DNA of 64,000 nt. Source: Kiritimatiellia bacterium (GTDB taxonomy: Bacteria; Verrucomicrobiota; Kiritimatiellia; JAFGHX01). Position numbers and translations under genes: made by a program. The stretch's first letter is position 1. Each line of letters begins with the position of its first letter. Where the stretch lies: NCBI GenBank assembly GCA_016929905.1, contig JAFGHX010000166.1, positions 1-64,000 of the forward strand. The letters run 5' to 3'. Shown one piece after another: positions 1 through 8,719 of the stretch. A model generated the notes under the pieces. The model ran no database searches, was not told the origin of the DNA, and saw only the letters and a list, made by a program, of their open reading frames with translations.

Positions 1-2
1 CA

Positions 3-2093
3 AGCGAGATCCGTCTGAGTTGGGCCGACAACAGCGACAACGAGGCCGAGTTCAAGATCCGGCGCAGCCTCGACGGCGCCGACTGGAACGTGCCGGAACC
101 GGTCCTGCTCGCGCCCAACGCAACGGAATATGTCAATACGGGGCTTCAGCCCGGCACAACGTACCACTTCATCCTCCGCTCGCAGAACGCCGCGGGCACG
201 CTCGGCTATACCGATCCCGTTCTCGCCACGACTCTGAGCGAGGCGGCCGCACCGCCGAGCGATCTGCGCGCGGATGCGCTGTCGGCGATGGAGATCCGGC
301 TCACCTGGACGGACAACAGCGACAACGAGCTCGGGTTCAAGATCCGGCGCGGCACCGCACCCGACGAACAGCCGGACGAGCTGTACGTGGACGCGGACAC
401 GACGGCGTACGTCGACGGGGGCCGGGCGCCGAACACGACCTATTACTACACCGTCAAGGCGCGCGACAACTTCGGCGGCTCGGCCTACACGCCGGTCGTC
501 GCGGCCACAACACCGCGCGCGACCGCCGGTGAATTCATCGCCTACAACGATCTGGCCTGGGCGGAAGGCCAGCGGGCGGCCAACATCTCCGTGCTCACGC
601 GCGGGGAGGCGGGCCTGCTGGTGGACCACGCGACGGGCGCGCCGGTCAACGTGCGGCTCGCCATCAGCGCGGGCGGCGGCGGGCCGTACACCACGCAGGG
701 CGCCGACGCGGCGGCCGGCACGGATGCCGGCGCGCTTTTCGGCGGGATCGTGGACGGCACCGGGCTGATCAGCTACAGCACCGAGGATCTCGTCCTGAGC
801 CTGACCGGGCTCGACCCCACCTACCAGTATGCGCTGACGCTGTTCGGCAACCGGGCCGGCTCCAGCTACACGGCGCGCACGACGGTCGTGCGGCTCGAAG
901 GTGCGGAGTCCTTCGTCAACACGAGCTCGGCGGGCGCGCGTGTGGAGACGGACGCGGCGGCCGACGACACGACCGTCATCGCGAACGGCTCGAACACCGG
1001 CCAAGGGCTCGTGGCGCGGTACGCGGCCATTCTCTGCGGCAGCGACGGCGCCGTCGCGCTGCGCATCCCCGGCTGGAGCGGGACGGACGAGGCGGGCCGC
1101 TACTACGTGAACGCGCTGATGGTTGCAGCCACCGAACGGCAGATCCCGCAGGACAAGATTGCAAAAGGCGGCACGTGGCGCTATCGCAAAGGGACGGCCG
1201 AAGCCTCCGCGCCTGCCACACGCTGGCGCGAGACCGGCTTCGACGACGGCGGCTGGGCGAGCGGCAACGCCCCGTTCGGATACGGCCCGCTCTCCTACGC
1301 CACGGTGCTGGACATGAACCGGGTGAAGTACGCCAGTGTGTTCCTGCGCAAGACGTTCAGTGTCGAGGACCCCGCGCGCGTGAGCGAGATCCGGCTGGCG
1401 ATCGACTATGACGACGGGTTCGTCGCGTGGATCAACGGCCGCGAAGTCGCGCGCGTCAACGTGCAGGGCGCACCCGGCACGTTCGTCGCCTGCAATCAGA
1501 CCTGCGACGGGTACGTCAGCGGAAGCGCGGCCGCTTGGGCCGGGAGCCTTGCCGGCAGCGCGCTGCCCGCGCTCGGCGCCGAGAACGTGCTGGCCGTGCA
1601 GGTGTTCAACAACTCGCTCGCGAGCGGCGACGCCCTGTTCGATGCGGCGTTGTCGGTGGTCCGCACTCAACTGTCCGTCACCGAGGATGGCGACCGTGAC
1701 GCGCTGCCGGATGCCTGGGAGGCCGACCGGCTCGCCGGCCTGTCCGATCCGGCCGACCTCTCCGACTCCGGCGACCCGGACGCGGACGGCGTGAGCAACC
1801 TGGAAGAGTACATCGCCGGCACCGACCCGCAGGACGAGTCGGACGCGTTCGCCGTGGAGGTGAGCCTGGTGAACGGCGCCGTTGTGGTGACGTTCGACAC
1901 CGTCGCCGCCGGCGGCGCGGGCTATGAGGGCCGCAGCCGGCACTACGCGCTGGAGCAGTGCGTTCTGAACGCGAGCGCGTGGAGCGCCGTGCCGGGCTAT
2001 GAAGACATCCTCGGCGCCGGGCAGACGGTGACCTACACCCCGGCGGCCGACGCCGGACCGTACGCCTACCGCGCACGTGTCTGGCTGGAATGA
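3..2093 (+). CDS. Secreted fibronectin-III / calcium-repeat protein (3' part)
   Basis: The reading frame is open from the left edge of the window, so the N-terminus and any signal peptide are missing. Two fibronectin type III repeats come first; the second begins near base 250 and shares the phrase TWTDNSDNE with the first. A middle beta-rich region follows, then a jelly-roll-like segment (about bases 1150-1660) with the FGYGPLSYAT and DYDDGFVAWING patterns typical of galactose-binding-like modules in PVC exoproteins. Near the end, DGDRDALPDAWE and DPDADGVSNLEEYIAGTDP match the thrombospondin-3/EF-hand-like calcium repeat common at the C-termini of exported Verrucomicrobia and Lentisphaerae proteins. 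The role is probably extracellular polysaccharide binding or cell-surface attachment. The catalytic part, if there is one, lies outside the window. Confidence 0.75.
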   Translation, partial: SEIRLSWADNSDNEAEFKIRRSLDGADWNVPEPVLLAPNATEYVNTGLQPGTTYHFILRSQNAAGTLGYTDPVLATTLSEAAAPPSDLRADALSAMEIRLTWTDNSDNELGFKIRRGTAPDEQPDELYVDADTTAYVDGGRAPNTTYYYTVKARDNFGGSAYTPVVAATTPRATAGEFIAYNDLAWAEGQRAANISVLTRGEAGLLVDHATGAPVNVRLAISAGGGGPYTTQGADAAAGTDAGALFGGIVDGTGLISYSTEDLVLSLTGLDPTYQYALTLFGNRAGSSYTARTTVVRLEGAESFVNTSSAGARVETDAAADDTTVIANGSNTGQGLVARYAAILCGSDGAVALRIPGWSGTDEAGRYYVNALMVAATERQIPQDKIAKGGTWRYRKGTAEASAPATRWRETGFDDGGWASGNAPFGYGPLSYATVLDMNRVKYASVFLRKTFSVEDPARVSEIRLAIDYDDGFVAWINGREVARVNVQGAPGTFVACNQTCDGYVSGSAAAWAGSLAGSALPALGAENVLAVQVFNNSLASGDALFDAALSVVRTQLSVTEDGDRDALPDAWEADRLAGLSDPADLSDSGDPDADGVSNLEEYIAGTDPQDESDAFAVEVSLVNGAVVVTFDTVAAGGAGYEGRSRHYALEQCVLNASAWSAVPGYEDILGAGQTVTYTPAADAGPYAYRARVWLE

Positions 2094-2110
2094 CACCCAA
2101 CCGCGGGATG

Positions 2111-2176
2111 CCGGCGCATGTGTGCGCCGGCAATCCCCTCCGCAGAAGGGCCGCGTCGTGCGAACGGCGCGGCCCT
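2111..2176 (+). terminator. Two consecutive hairpins after the FN3 gene
   Basis: Bases 2111-2130 form a perfect 8-bp stem with a 4-base loop (CCGGCGCA/TGCGCCGG). Bases 2147-2176 form a perfect 9-bp stem (AGGGCCGCG/CGCGGCCCT) followed by CGTTTCTG. They lie between the end of the FN3 gene and the end of the convergent glycosidase gene, as expected for a bidirectional terminator. The T-run is weak. Confidence 0.5.
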
Positions 2177-2244
2177 CGTTTCTGCGGGCGTGCCGCCGGC
2201 ACACGCCGGCAGGCCGAGTGGTGTGCCGTGCGGCCGCCGCGTGC

Positions 2245-3564
2245 CTACGGCCGCCGGCCGGGTTCGGAATAGCCCCTGGCGGCGTCGTCCAGAGCGAGCA
2301 CCCAATCGGGCCCGTGTTCGGGCGTCACGAACGCCTGCGTGCCGCGGTTCGCATACTGGCCGATGCGGGCGGCCTCGCCGGTACGGGGGTCGTACCACCA
2401 GGCGAGCAGGCCGTCGCCGGCCAGCGCGTCCATGCGAATCTCCACACGGCGGCCGGCGCCGGGCACATAGACAAGCGCATAGCGGCGCTCCGCGTCGCGG
2501 GTTGCCTGCATGCGGTGCAGGCCCGGCCCGGGTTCGCAAGCCAGAAGGGTCTGGTCCGGCACGCGTGTCAGCATCGGGCGCGACTCCATGAGGGTGCGCA
2601 GGTGGATCATCTGCGTGCCCGCCTCCAGTTCCATCGCTTCCCGCCACGGGCGCACGGCGCCGCCCTCGCGGCCGTCGGGCCGGGCTTCCTGGGCGAAACG
2701 CCAGACGCCGTGCGCGCCGTACGTATGGCCGAACCCACCGGCGAACACGCTCCAGTACGCCTGGGTGCGCGCCATGAGCGGGGTGACCCAGTGGTCCCCC
2801 TTCTTGTAGCTGCCGTCTTCGTAGGCCCCTTCGCACAGCAGGGTCGGCTTTGGCGGTCGAAGCCGCGTATCGGCCTCGACCGCGTCGGCGATCCGTTCCG
2901 GATTGGCACATGTCTGGATGATATGGAAATCGAGCCATTCATCCTGGTGAAACCAGCGCGAGGAGGAGAGCCAGGGCGGGTGATAGGTCATGCGCGTAGC
3001 GGCGTAGTCTGTCGGCCCCTCGAGGCTGTCCACGCCGTTCACACCGTCTGCAATCCCCTTCGCCAGCGCGCGGGTCAGGTGGCGTACGTCTTCGCCCGTT
3101 TTGGCCGGGTCGAAGTCGTGGCCGAGCAGCCAGACAACGTTCGTGCGCGCCCGGAACCGCTCCCCCATGAGCCGGCCGTAGGCGTACGCATCGGCCGCCT
3201 CCGTCACCGCCCAGGGGATGCCCGGTCGCACGATCGATTCCACGCCGAACGCCACATACAGATCCAGCGACTCGGCCATGCGGAGCACGGCATCGATGTG
3301 GTCGAGATGGGCGGGATTCGGGCGGCGCGGATCGTCATCGATAAACGCCGGCTCGCCGGCCCGGTTTCGCGCCATCCAGCGGGCCGCATGGAAAGTCTGG
3401 ATCAGGTTGAACCCCTTGCGTTTGCGGTTCTCCAGATACTCGCGCGCCTCGTCGGCCGTGATCAGATTGAAGACACCCCAGCCGGTGTCCCCCATCCAGA
3501 AGAACGGGGTTCCGCCCGGGTGGGTCAAGAAGTGTCCGTTCTCGCTCACACGCAGCTTCTGCAT
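2245..3564 (-). CDS. DUF4038 (apiosidase-like) glycoside hydrolase
   Basis: The 439-residue protein begins with a short beta segment and FFWMGDTGWGVFN, then a TIM-barrel with EYLENRKRKGFNLIQ, as in the DUF4038/GH140-like apiosidase family. The C-terminal 90 or so residues resemble the putative collagen-binding domain often fused to it. The family hydrolyses plant-type polysaccharide side chains. I see no signal peptide, which suggests action on imported oligosaccharides. The start is placed at 3564 because GGAGGAAG lies 8 bases upstream; an in-frame ATG at 3594 has no such site. The gene converges with the FN3 gene. Substrate specificity cannot be read from the sequence. Confidence 0.75.
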   Translation of the reverse strand: MQKLRVSENGHFLTHPGGTPFFWMGDTGWGVFNLITADEAREYLENRKRKGFNLIQTFHAARWMARNRAGEPAFIDDDPRRPNPAHLDHIDAVLRMAESLDLYVAFGVESIVRPGIPWAVTEAADAYAYGRLMGERFRARTNVVWLLGHDFDPAKTGEDVRHLTRALAKGIADGVNGVDSLEGPTDYAATRMTYHPPWLSSSRWFHQDEWLDFHIIQTCANPERIADAVEADTRLRPPKPTLLCEGAYEDGSYKKGDHWVTPLMARTQAYWSVFAGGFGHTYGAHGVWRFAQEARPDGREGGAVRPWREAMELEAGTQMIHLRTLMESRPMLTRVPDQTLLACEPGPGLHRMQATRDAERRYALVYVPGAGRRVEIRMDALAGDGLLAWWYDPRTGEAARIGQYANRGTQAFVTPEHGPDWVLALDDAARGYSEPGRRP

Positions 3565-3604
3565 CGGTTTCTTCCTCCGGTCTGATGTGCTCAACGCCTT
3601 TCAC

Positions 3605-3633
3605 TTGCAATCGCACACGGCTCAGCCTATACT
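3605..3633 (+). promoter_or_regulatory. Candidate sigma70 promoter for the small membrane protein gene
   Basis: TTGCAA (3605-3610) and TATACT (3628-3633) are separated by 17 bases, about 100 bases upstream of the start at 3736. The assignment is by consensus only. Confidence 0.4.
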
Positions 3634-3735
3634 CCCGCTGTTGGCCGAGTGCGCGTCGTCGCGGATACCGTGCTGTTCGAGGGAGCGCGCGGGCGGCCGA
3701 GCGGCGAATCCGGATCGGTCACACAGAGGGGCCCC

Positions 3736-3990
3736 ATGAGCCGAGTCAGCAAGCGCGTGATTGTCCTGCATTCGATCATCGCCGGGAGCGTCTTTGTCGC
3801 GGCGGGAACCGCACTTGCCATTCTGCATGGGGTCCGGAAGCAGATGATCCCCGAATACAGCCAGGCGTTTCGCCTGTTCGCCGGGGCCCTGATGCTGGCG
3901 GCCGCGCTCTGGGTCGCGGTCGGCTGGCTCAGCTTCATGCTCGACATTCAGTCCGGCGACGCTGCCCCTGCGCCCCGCGGGAAGAGCTAG
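3736..3990 (+). CDS. Small two-helix membrane protein
   Basis: The 84-residue protein has two predicted membrane segments, roughly residues 8-27 (VIVLHSIIAGSVFVAAGTAL) and 42-68, and a basic N-terminus. The start is ATG 3736 with AGAGGGG just upstream; an in-frame start at 3649 lacks a ribosome site. I do not recognise the family. The gene stands alone between a glycosidase and the convergent IMP cyclohydrolase gene. Confidence 0.5.
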   Translation: MSRVSKRVIVLHSIIAGSVFVAAGTALAILHGVRKQMIPEYSQAFRLFAGALMLAAALWVAVGWLSFMLDIQSGDAAPAPRGKS

Positions 3991-4054
3991 GTACGGCCCG
4001 ACGCAAGCAGACCCATGCGGGCTTCGCCCGCAACCCCGTGAACGCCGAACAGGC

Positions 4055-4735
4055 TCACACGACGGTATAGCAGGCGCTCACGTCTTCCACGGACCGTTCG
4101 CTCAGGTAGCCGGCAATCGCCGTATCGTAGGCGGCGGTGTGGGCAAACGCCTTGCGCGCCAACTCGAACCGGGTCTCGAGCGACAGGATGCCGCCGCTCT
4201 TCCTGAGTTCCGCGAGTAGGCGGTCGTAATCCGCCGGGCTGGTGACGGAGGCGACCCGCAGGTAGTTCTTGGCCGATGCGCGCACCATGCAGGGCCCGCC
4301 GATGTCGATGTTCGCGCGCGCCATTTCGACGGTCGCGCCCGGCTTGGCAATCGTCTGGGCGAACGGGTACAGGTTGCAGACGACCATATCGATGTGGACG
4401 GCGTTGAGCCGCTTCAGGTCCTCGTTGTGGGCGTCGTTATAGGTCTCGCTCAGCAGGCCGAGATATATCTTGAAATCCAGTGTCTTCACGAGGCCGCCCT
4501 GCATCTCCGGCTGGCCCGTGTATTGCGAGACCTGGGCAAGGTTCCCGGCTGCTTTGTCGCCCAGAACATCCTTGATCGTGCTGTAGGTCCCGCCCGTCGA
4601 ATAGATCATGATCGCGGGGTTGATGTCGACCAGGCCGAGGATCAGCTTGTCCAGGCCGGCCTTGTCCGAACAGCTTGCCAGCACGTGATTCACCTTCACG
4701 CCGCCATCGATCTTCTCCACGAAATTCACGGCCAT
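4055..4735 (-). CDS. purH: Stand-alone IMP cyclohydrolase (PurH N-terminal half)
   Basis: The 226-residue protein matches only the MGS-like IMP cyclohydrolase domain of bifunctional PurH: LASCSDKAGLDKL, IYSTGGTYSTI, VSQYTGQPEM and GLVKTLDFKI. It ends before any AICAR formyltransferase domain would begin. The Lys of the VKTLHP-type motif is kept, but the usual HPKIHGG is replaced by DFKIYLG. It would close FAICAR to IMP, the last step of purine synthesis. A separate AICAR formyltransferase must be encoded elsewhere. Start ATG 4735 has AGGAGG 6 bases upstream. It is divergent from tsaB. Confidence 0.75.
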   Translation of the reverse strand: MAVNFVEKIDGGVKVNHVLASCSDKAGLDKLILGLVDINPAIMIYSTGGTYSTIKDVLGDKAAGNLAQVSQYTGQPEMQGGLVKTLDFKIYLGLLSETYNDAHNEDLKRLNAVHIDMVVCNLYPFAQTIAKPGATVEMARANIDIGGPCMVRASAKNYLRVASVTSPADYDRLLAELRKSGGILSLETRFELARKAFAHTAAYDTAIAGYLSERSVEDVSACYTVV

Positions 4736-4771
4736 GTCATGCCTCCTCTGCGTCGCGCGTGTCATGCCACT

Positions 4772-4900
4772 CCGGAAGACTGGAAGGCTGGAAGGATGGG
4801 GGCCTAACGCCCGCTCGTCATCCGGCCAACGTCGCAACGCTCCACACTCGCCCGCCGCCTTCCATTCTTCCACTCTTCCACGTCTGGGCTGTCTTCCAAC
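4772..4900. repeat. Degenerate inverted repeat, GGAAG/CTTCC octamer family
   Basis: A purine-rich arm (4772-4800, TGGAAGRn units) is followed by a pyrimidine-rich arm (about 4858-4899, TTCCAnTC units). The two can fold into a long imperfect hairpin. The element fills the gap between the divergent purH and tsaB genes. The same kind of element recurs at 28478, 57298 and 62041. Confidence 0.6.
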
Positions 4901-4971
4901 GGGCGGCACTCGCCGCCGCGTGTTGGGGGTTGATATTAGCAGGGCACCCGCTATCATGTGAAGCGGTTAAT

Positions 4972-5646
4972 ATGATCGTGTTGGCCATAGAGCAATCCAC
5001 GGCGTCGGGCAGCCTCGCCCTGCTGTGCGACGGCGATATCCGGGCGCGGCGGTCGTGGTTGAGCACGCGCGCGAATCCGCACGGGCTTTTTACGCAGATG
5101 CCGGACCTGCTGGCGGAAGCCGGCGTCGAGCTGGCTGCCGTGGACCACTATGTCGTGGGGCTCGGGCCCGGTTCATTCACGGGATTGCGCTCGGCCCTGT
5201 CCGCGGCACACGGGTTCGCGCTGCCCGCCCGCGTGCCCGTCTACGGCCTGAGCAGCGGCGAAGGCCTCGCGTTGGCACTGTGCGGCGAGTTCGAATGCCA
5301 GTCGGTGACCCTCTGCGGGGATGCCAGGCGGGAAAGCCTGTGGCTCGGCGAATTCACATGGACCGACGGGCGGCTTGCCATGGCTCGGGAGTGGGCACTG
5401 GTGCGACTCGCGGATCTGGGTGCGGTCTTGAGTGGGGGAACGCTGCTCGCCTCGCCGGACTGGGACCGGCTCAGCGGGCCGCTGAGGACCGCATGCCCGC
5501 CGGGCGTGTCCCTGCTGGAGAAAAGGTGCATGCCCGAAGCACGTGCAGTGGGCCTGGCGGCATGGCAACGGCTGTCCAGAGGCATCCCGTCGGACCCCCT
5601 GAACCCGATCTATCTGCACCCGCCGGTGGGACGGGGTGAGCCGTAA
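4972..5646 (+). CDS. tsaB: tRNA threonylcarbamoyladenosine biosynthesis protein TsaB
   Basis: The 224-residue protein has the ASKHA-fold start IVLAIEQSTASGSLAL and the family signature GPGSFTGLRSALSAAHG. TsaB partners with TsaD and TsaE to transfer the threonylcarbamoyl group to A37 of ANN-decoding tRNAs; it is the scaffold rather than the catalyst. The start at ATG 4972 has only a weak upstream purine stretch, but the protein aligns from there. Frame upstream of it is repeat sequence and should not be included. The gene is followed after 29 bases by an acetyltransferase, an arrangement that recalls the frequent tsaB-rimI pairing, although the neighbour here is a different GNAT type. Confidence 0.85.
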   Translation: MIVLAIEQSTASGSLALLCDGDIRARRSWLSTRANPHGLFTQMPDLLAEAGVELAAVDHYVVGLGPGSFTGLRSALSAAHGFALPARVPVYGLSSGEGLALALCGEFECQSVTLCGDARRESLWLGEFTWTDGRLAMAREWALVRLADLGAVLSGGTLLASPDWDRLSGPLRTACPPGVSLLEKRCMPEARAVGLAAWQRLSRGIPSDPLNPIYLHPPVGRGEP

Positions 5647-5675
5647 GGGCCGGACGAAGATGCGGACGTACGGAT

Positions 5676-6815
5676 ATGCATCCTTCATGCGAACGAGAGG
5701 ACCTGGACCAGCCGCTTGACCCCGACATCCGTGTCAGCGGCCGGTACCCGCGTCACAAGGTGGAGTTGGTTGCGGGTGGCGAGTCGGTCAGTTGCTGCGG
5801 GGTCATCGACTTCCGGCAGCAGGTTGACGGTCGACTGCTGCGCATGGGCGGCATTGCGGGGGTGAGCACGCGCGCGGAGTACCGAGATAAAGGCTATGCG
5901 CGCCGCGTGATGACGAACGCGTTGCGCTGGATGAGGCAGGCCGGATTCGACAGTACGATGCTGTACGGCATTCCCAACTTCTACCCGAAATTCGGGTATG
6001 CGAAGGCTTTCCCGGAGTGTACCTTCTCCGTTGCGGTGCGGGATACGGAACGAATCCCCCGGGTTGGCCACAGCTTCGTGAACTTCGGCCCCGGTCATTT
6101 GCATTCGGTACTCAGGATGTACCACGCCGGCAACGCCGAGCGGACCGGCCCGACACGCCGGGACGCTCGGCACTGGATCCCGTTCCGCAAGGGCCTCAAA
6201 TGGGGGCCAAAGGCCGTGTGCAAGGTGGCGCTGGACGCGAGGGGGCGGCCATGCGGTTATTTTGTGTATGACGCACATCCGTTGACCGCCGTGGTGATCG
6301 AAGTCGGCTATGCCACACCCGCTGTCTTTGCCGATATGCTGCGAGCGGCGGCGCGGCTGGCGTGGAAGGAACGCCTGGAACATGTGCGGCTGCTCCTGCC
6401 CGAAGACCACCCCTTCGTGCAGTTCTGCATGCCGCTCGGCATCAGTCGGAACACGACCTACCGCAAGGACGGCGGCGCCATGATTCGGCTGGTCAACGTA
6501 CGTTCGGCGTTGACCAAACTCGCCGCGCCGCTCGCCCGCCGCTTGCATGGACGGGGCAGCATCACCCTTCGAACGAATCTGGACGACGCCCGGCTGACGT
6601 GGGCGGGAGGCAAGCTGGCCGTGAGGCCGCCAGCACCGGCCGGCTGTCAGGTCCGTCTGCCGCAGTGGGCGCTGGCGCAGCTGATCTACGGATACCAGAG
6701 CCCGGCGGCGCTGGCCGCCGCCGGGATTCTGCGCAGCTCGGCCGCCGGGCTTGCCACTCTGACCTACCTGTTTCCGCCAAAACCCCATTTCCACTATCCG
6801 GTGGACAAGTTCTAA
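5676..6815 (+). CDS. GNAT acetyltransferase with Eis/SCP2-like C-terminus
   Basis: The 379-residue protein has an acetyl-CoA-binding motif RDKGYARRVM at residues 70-79, preceded by GGIAGVSTRAEYR. IPNFYPKFGYAKAF then matches the GNAT tail of Eis-like enzymes. A second, degenerate GNAT-like region and a C-terminal segment (about residues 275-375) resemble the sterol-carrier-like domain of that family. The acceptor is unknown; Eis relatives acetylate amines on antibiotics or proteins. The gene lies 29 bases after tsaB and is probably co-transcribed with it. Confidence 0.7.
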   Translation: MHPSCEREDLDQPLDPDIRVSGRYPRHKVELVAGGESVSCCGVIDFRQQVDGRLLRMGGIAGVSTRAEYRDKGYARRVMTNALRWMRQAGFDSTMLYGIPNFYPKFGYAKAFPECTFSVAVRDTERIPRVGHSFVNFGPGHLHSVLRMYHAGNAERTGPTRRDARHWIPFRKGLKWGPKAVCKVALDARGRPCGYFVYDAHPLTAVVIEVGYATPAVFADMLRAAARLAWKERLEHVRLLLPEDHPFVQFCMPLGISRNTTYRKDGGAMIRLVNVRSALTKLAAPLARRLHGRGSITLRTNLDDARLTWAGGKLAVRPPAPAGCQVRLPQWALAQLIYGYQSPAALAAAGILRSSAAGLATLTYLFPPKPHFHYPVDKF

Positions 6816-6828
6816 TGCGGAAAGAGGC

Positions 6829-6858
6829 TTGACAGAACCCTGCCCGATACCCTATCAA
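6829..6858 (+). promoter_or_regulatory. Candidate sigma70 promoter for the ferredoxin gene
   Basis: A perfect TTGACA (6829-6834) is followed after 18 bases by TATCAA (6853-6858). A small CCCTA/TAGGG hairpin overlaps the -10 region. The start codon is about 44 bases downstream. Confidence 0.5.
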
Positions 6859-6901
6859 TAGGGCCTCATTTTCGGCTGAAGGCAAGAGAAGGAGAGGCAA
6901 A

Positions 6902-7087
6902 ATGAGAGCAGTTGTGGACCAGGAAACATGCACGGGCTGCGGGCTTTGCGCAGATACCTGCCCGGAGGTCTTCGAACTTGACGACGACGTGGCGAAGGTC
7001 ATTGTCGACGAAGTCCCCGACGGCGCAGAGGACTCCTGCCGAGAAGCCGCGGAGAACTGCCCGGTAGAGGCCATCAAGGTCGACTGA
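6902..7087 (+). CDS. Single-cluster [4Fe-4S] ferredoxin
   Basis: This 61-residue acidic protein has Cys10-x2-Cys13-x2-Cys16-x3-Cys20-Pro and, near the end, Cys46 and Cys53-Pro. Cys10, 13, 16 and 53 would hold one [4Fe-4S] cluster. Cys20 and Cys46 are placed to form the disulfide known from single-cluster ferredoxins of the Desulfovibrio gigas type. It is a soluble low-potential carrier and a plausible partner of the Stn-type complex and CO dehydrogenase/acetyl-CoA synthase encoded in this window. A purine-rich ribosome site (GGAGAGG) precedes the start. Confidence 0.9.
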   Translation: MRAVVDQETCTGCGLCADTCPEVFELDDDVAKVIVDEVPDGAEDSCREAAENCPVEAIKVD

Positions 7088-7291
7088 GCAGCGGTTTTCC
7101 GCCCGATTTCCGCTGAATGGCATGCCACACGCAGGTAGTGCAACGTGGGGGTGCGCCCTTGTCCATCCGTTTACCTGCGCATTCCCTTGTTCCCGGCTTG
7201 ACCCGCCTCCCATCAAGCCGGTAAGGTATCAGGATTGAAAGCGGAAGAACCGAGCCGGTCCTTCTGGGCGACATGATCCGGGAGGCGCGAA

Positions 7292-7777
7292 ATGGACATA
7301 TTCGAATTTGCGTTGAAAATGGAAAGGGACGGCGAGGCCTACTACCGCGAGCTCGCCGAGAAGAGCACCGATCCCGGGTTAGCCTCCATCCTCAAGATGC
7401 TGGCGGAGGAGGAGGTCCGGCACGCTGAGCTGATCGAAGCGCTGGCAGGCGGGTCCGCCGCGGAGGCTGAGGCCGCCACCGTCCTGACCGACGCAAAGAA
7501 CGTTTTCGTGAAGATGAAGGAAGAGCAGCGCGAATTCAGCTTTCACATTTCCCAGATAGACCTCTACAAGAAGGCCCAGGAACTGGAGAAGAAAAGCCAG
7601 GACTTCTACGCAGCCAAAGCGGAAGAGGCGGCCGACGGGCGGCAGAAGAAGCTCTTTCTGCAGCTTGCCGAACAGGAGAAGCAGCACGACTTCCTGCTGG
7701 ACAACATCATCGAATTCGTCTCCAGACCCCAGACCTGGCTCGAGAATGCCGAGTGGCACCACCTGGACGAATACTGA
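7292..7777 (+). CDS. Rubrerythrin/ferritin-like diiron protein
   Basis: The 161-residue protein is a four-helix ferritin-like domain. The likely iron ligands are Glu11, Glu41-x2-His44 (EEEVRH), a Glu in EKKSQDFY, and the second Glu-x2-His in EQEKQH. There is no C-terminal rubredoxin domain, unlike classical rubrerythrin. It may be a peroxide-scavenging or iron-handling protein in an oxygen-sensitive cell. It follows the ferredoxin gene after 204 bases and ends just before the convergent mazG. Confidence 0.8.
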   Translation: MDIFEFALKMERDGEAYYRELAEKSTDPGLASILKMLAEEEVRHAELIEALAGGSAAEAEAATVLTDAKNVFVKMKEEQREFSFHISQIDLYKKAQELEKKSQDFYAAKAEEAADGRQKKLFLQLAEQEKQHDFLLDNIIEFVSRPQTWLENAEWHHLDEY

Positions 7778-7797
7778 CCAGGGCCTGTGACGGAGCA

Positions 7798-7811
7798 GGA
7801 CGGCTCTTCTA
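7798..7811. repeat. Truncated copy of the TAG-ended hairpin repeat
   Basis: GGACGGCTCTTCTA is identical to the right end of the copy at 12455-12551. Its last three bases, CTA, are the reverse complement of the TAG stop codon of mazG. Only this end of the element is present. Confidence 0.55.
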
Positions 7812-8609
7812 TTCTTCTTCCCCCTTCACGGCATCCCAGTGCGCATCCATCTCGGCAAGCGTGCAATCGGTCAGTTGCCTGCCGCTCTTGTGAATGCGCC
7901 GTTCCACCTCACGAAAGCGGCGCGTGAACTTCTCCACCGTTTGGGCCAAGACTTCCTCGGCGTCGATCTTCTGGAACCGGCTCAGGTTGACGACGGCGAA
8001 GAGCAAATCGCCGATTTCCTCGCGCAGTCTGTCCCTGTCACCGGAGCCGAGCGCCTCTTTCACCTCGGCCAGCTCCTCATCGATCTTGGCCACGACATCG
8101 TGGACCGCCGTCCAATCGAATCCCACGCGCGCGGCGCGGGCCTGGATCTTGTGCGCCTTGTGGAGGGCGGGCATATGGCGCGGGACCTCGCCCAGGACGC
8201 CGGCCGGGGCTTTCTCCTTCTCCTTCGCCTTCAGGGCCTGCCAGTTCCTGAGCACCTCCCCGGAATCGGACACGTGCACATCGCCGAAGACATGGGGATG
8301 CCGATGCACGAGCTTGCGGCAGATCCGTTCAGCCACCTCATCGAACGAGAAGGCTTGCTGCTCGGCGCGGATTTGCGACTGGAAGACGATCTGGAGCAAC
8401 AGATCGCCCAGTTCCTCCTTGTGGTGCTCCGGATCGCCGCCGTCGATCGCGTCGAGCACCTCGTAGCATTCCTCAAGCAGATAGGTCTTGAGCGTCTCGA
8501 GTGTCTGTTCCCGATCCCAGGGGCAGCCGTCCGGACCTCTGAGGCGGCGCATGATGTCGAGGAGCCGTTCGATATGGGTCGGAGGCGGCTGTGATTCCGG
8601 TTCGAGCAT
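7809..8609 (-). CDS. mazG: Nucleoside triphosphate pyrophosphohydrolase MazG
   Basis: The 266-residue protein has the full two-domain MazG architecture. The N-terminal half carries GPDGCPWDREQTLETLKTYL and EECYEVLDAI (the ExxE half of the metal site), followed by GDLLLQIVFQ. The second MazG domain carries KIDEELAEVKEAL and EEIGDLLFAVVNLSRF. It hydrolyses non-canonical or excess NTPs to NMP and pyrophosphate. The start at 8609 lacks a close ribosome site. Its TAG stop lies in a repeat end. Confidence 0.9.
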   Translation of the reverse strand: MLEPESQPPPTHIERLLDIMRRLRGPDGCPWDREQTLETLKTYLLEECYEVLDAIDGGDPEHHKEELGDLLLQIVFQSQIRAEQQAFSFDEVAERICRKLVHRHPHVFGDVHVSDSGEVLRNWQALKAKEKEKAPAGVLGEVPRHMPALHKAHKIQARAARVGFDWTAVHDVVAKIDEELAEVKEALGSGDRDRLREEIGDLLFAVVNLSRFQKIDAEEVLAQTVEKFTRRFREVERRIHKSGRQLTDCTLAEMDAHWDAVKGEEE

Positions 8610-8656
8610 GGTTGTCGGCCTGAGACTTCCTCGCGTCGTTCTCTTCAGTCTGACAG

Positions 8657-8719
8657 CCCGGCTCTTCCTCCCGGCGGCACGGCGTGCCGCCGGGAGGAAG
8701 AGCCGGGACGGCTGTTCTA
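8657..8719. repeat. TAG-ended hairpin repeat, copy between mazG and thiC
   Basis: A perfect 24-bp stem (8657-8680 with 8684-8707, loop GGC) is followed by ACGGCTGTTCTA, whose CTA is the TAG stop codon of thiC. The core GGCAC-GGC-GTGCC and the GGAAGAGCCGGGACGGCT end are shared with the copy at 12455. Confidence 0.75.
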
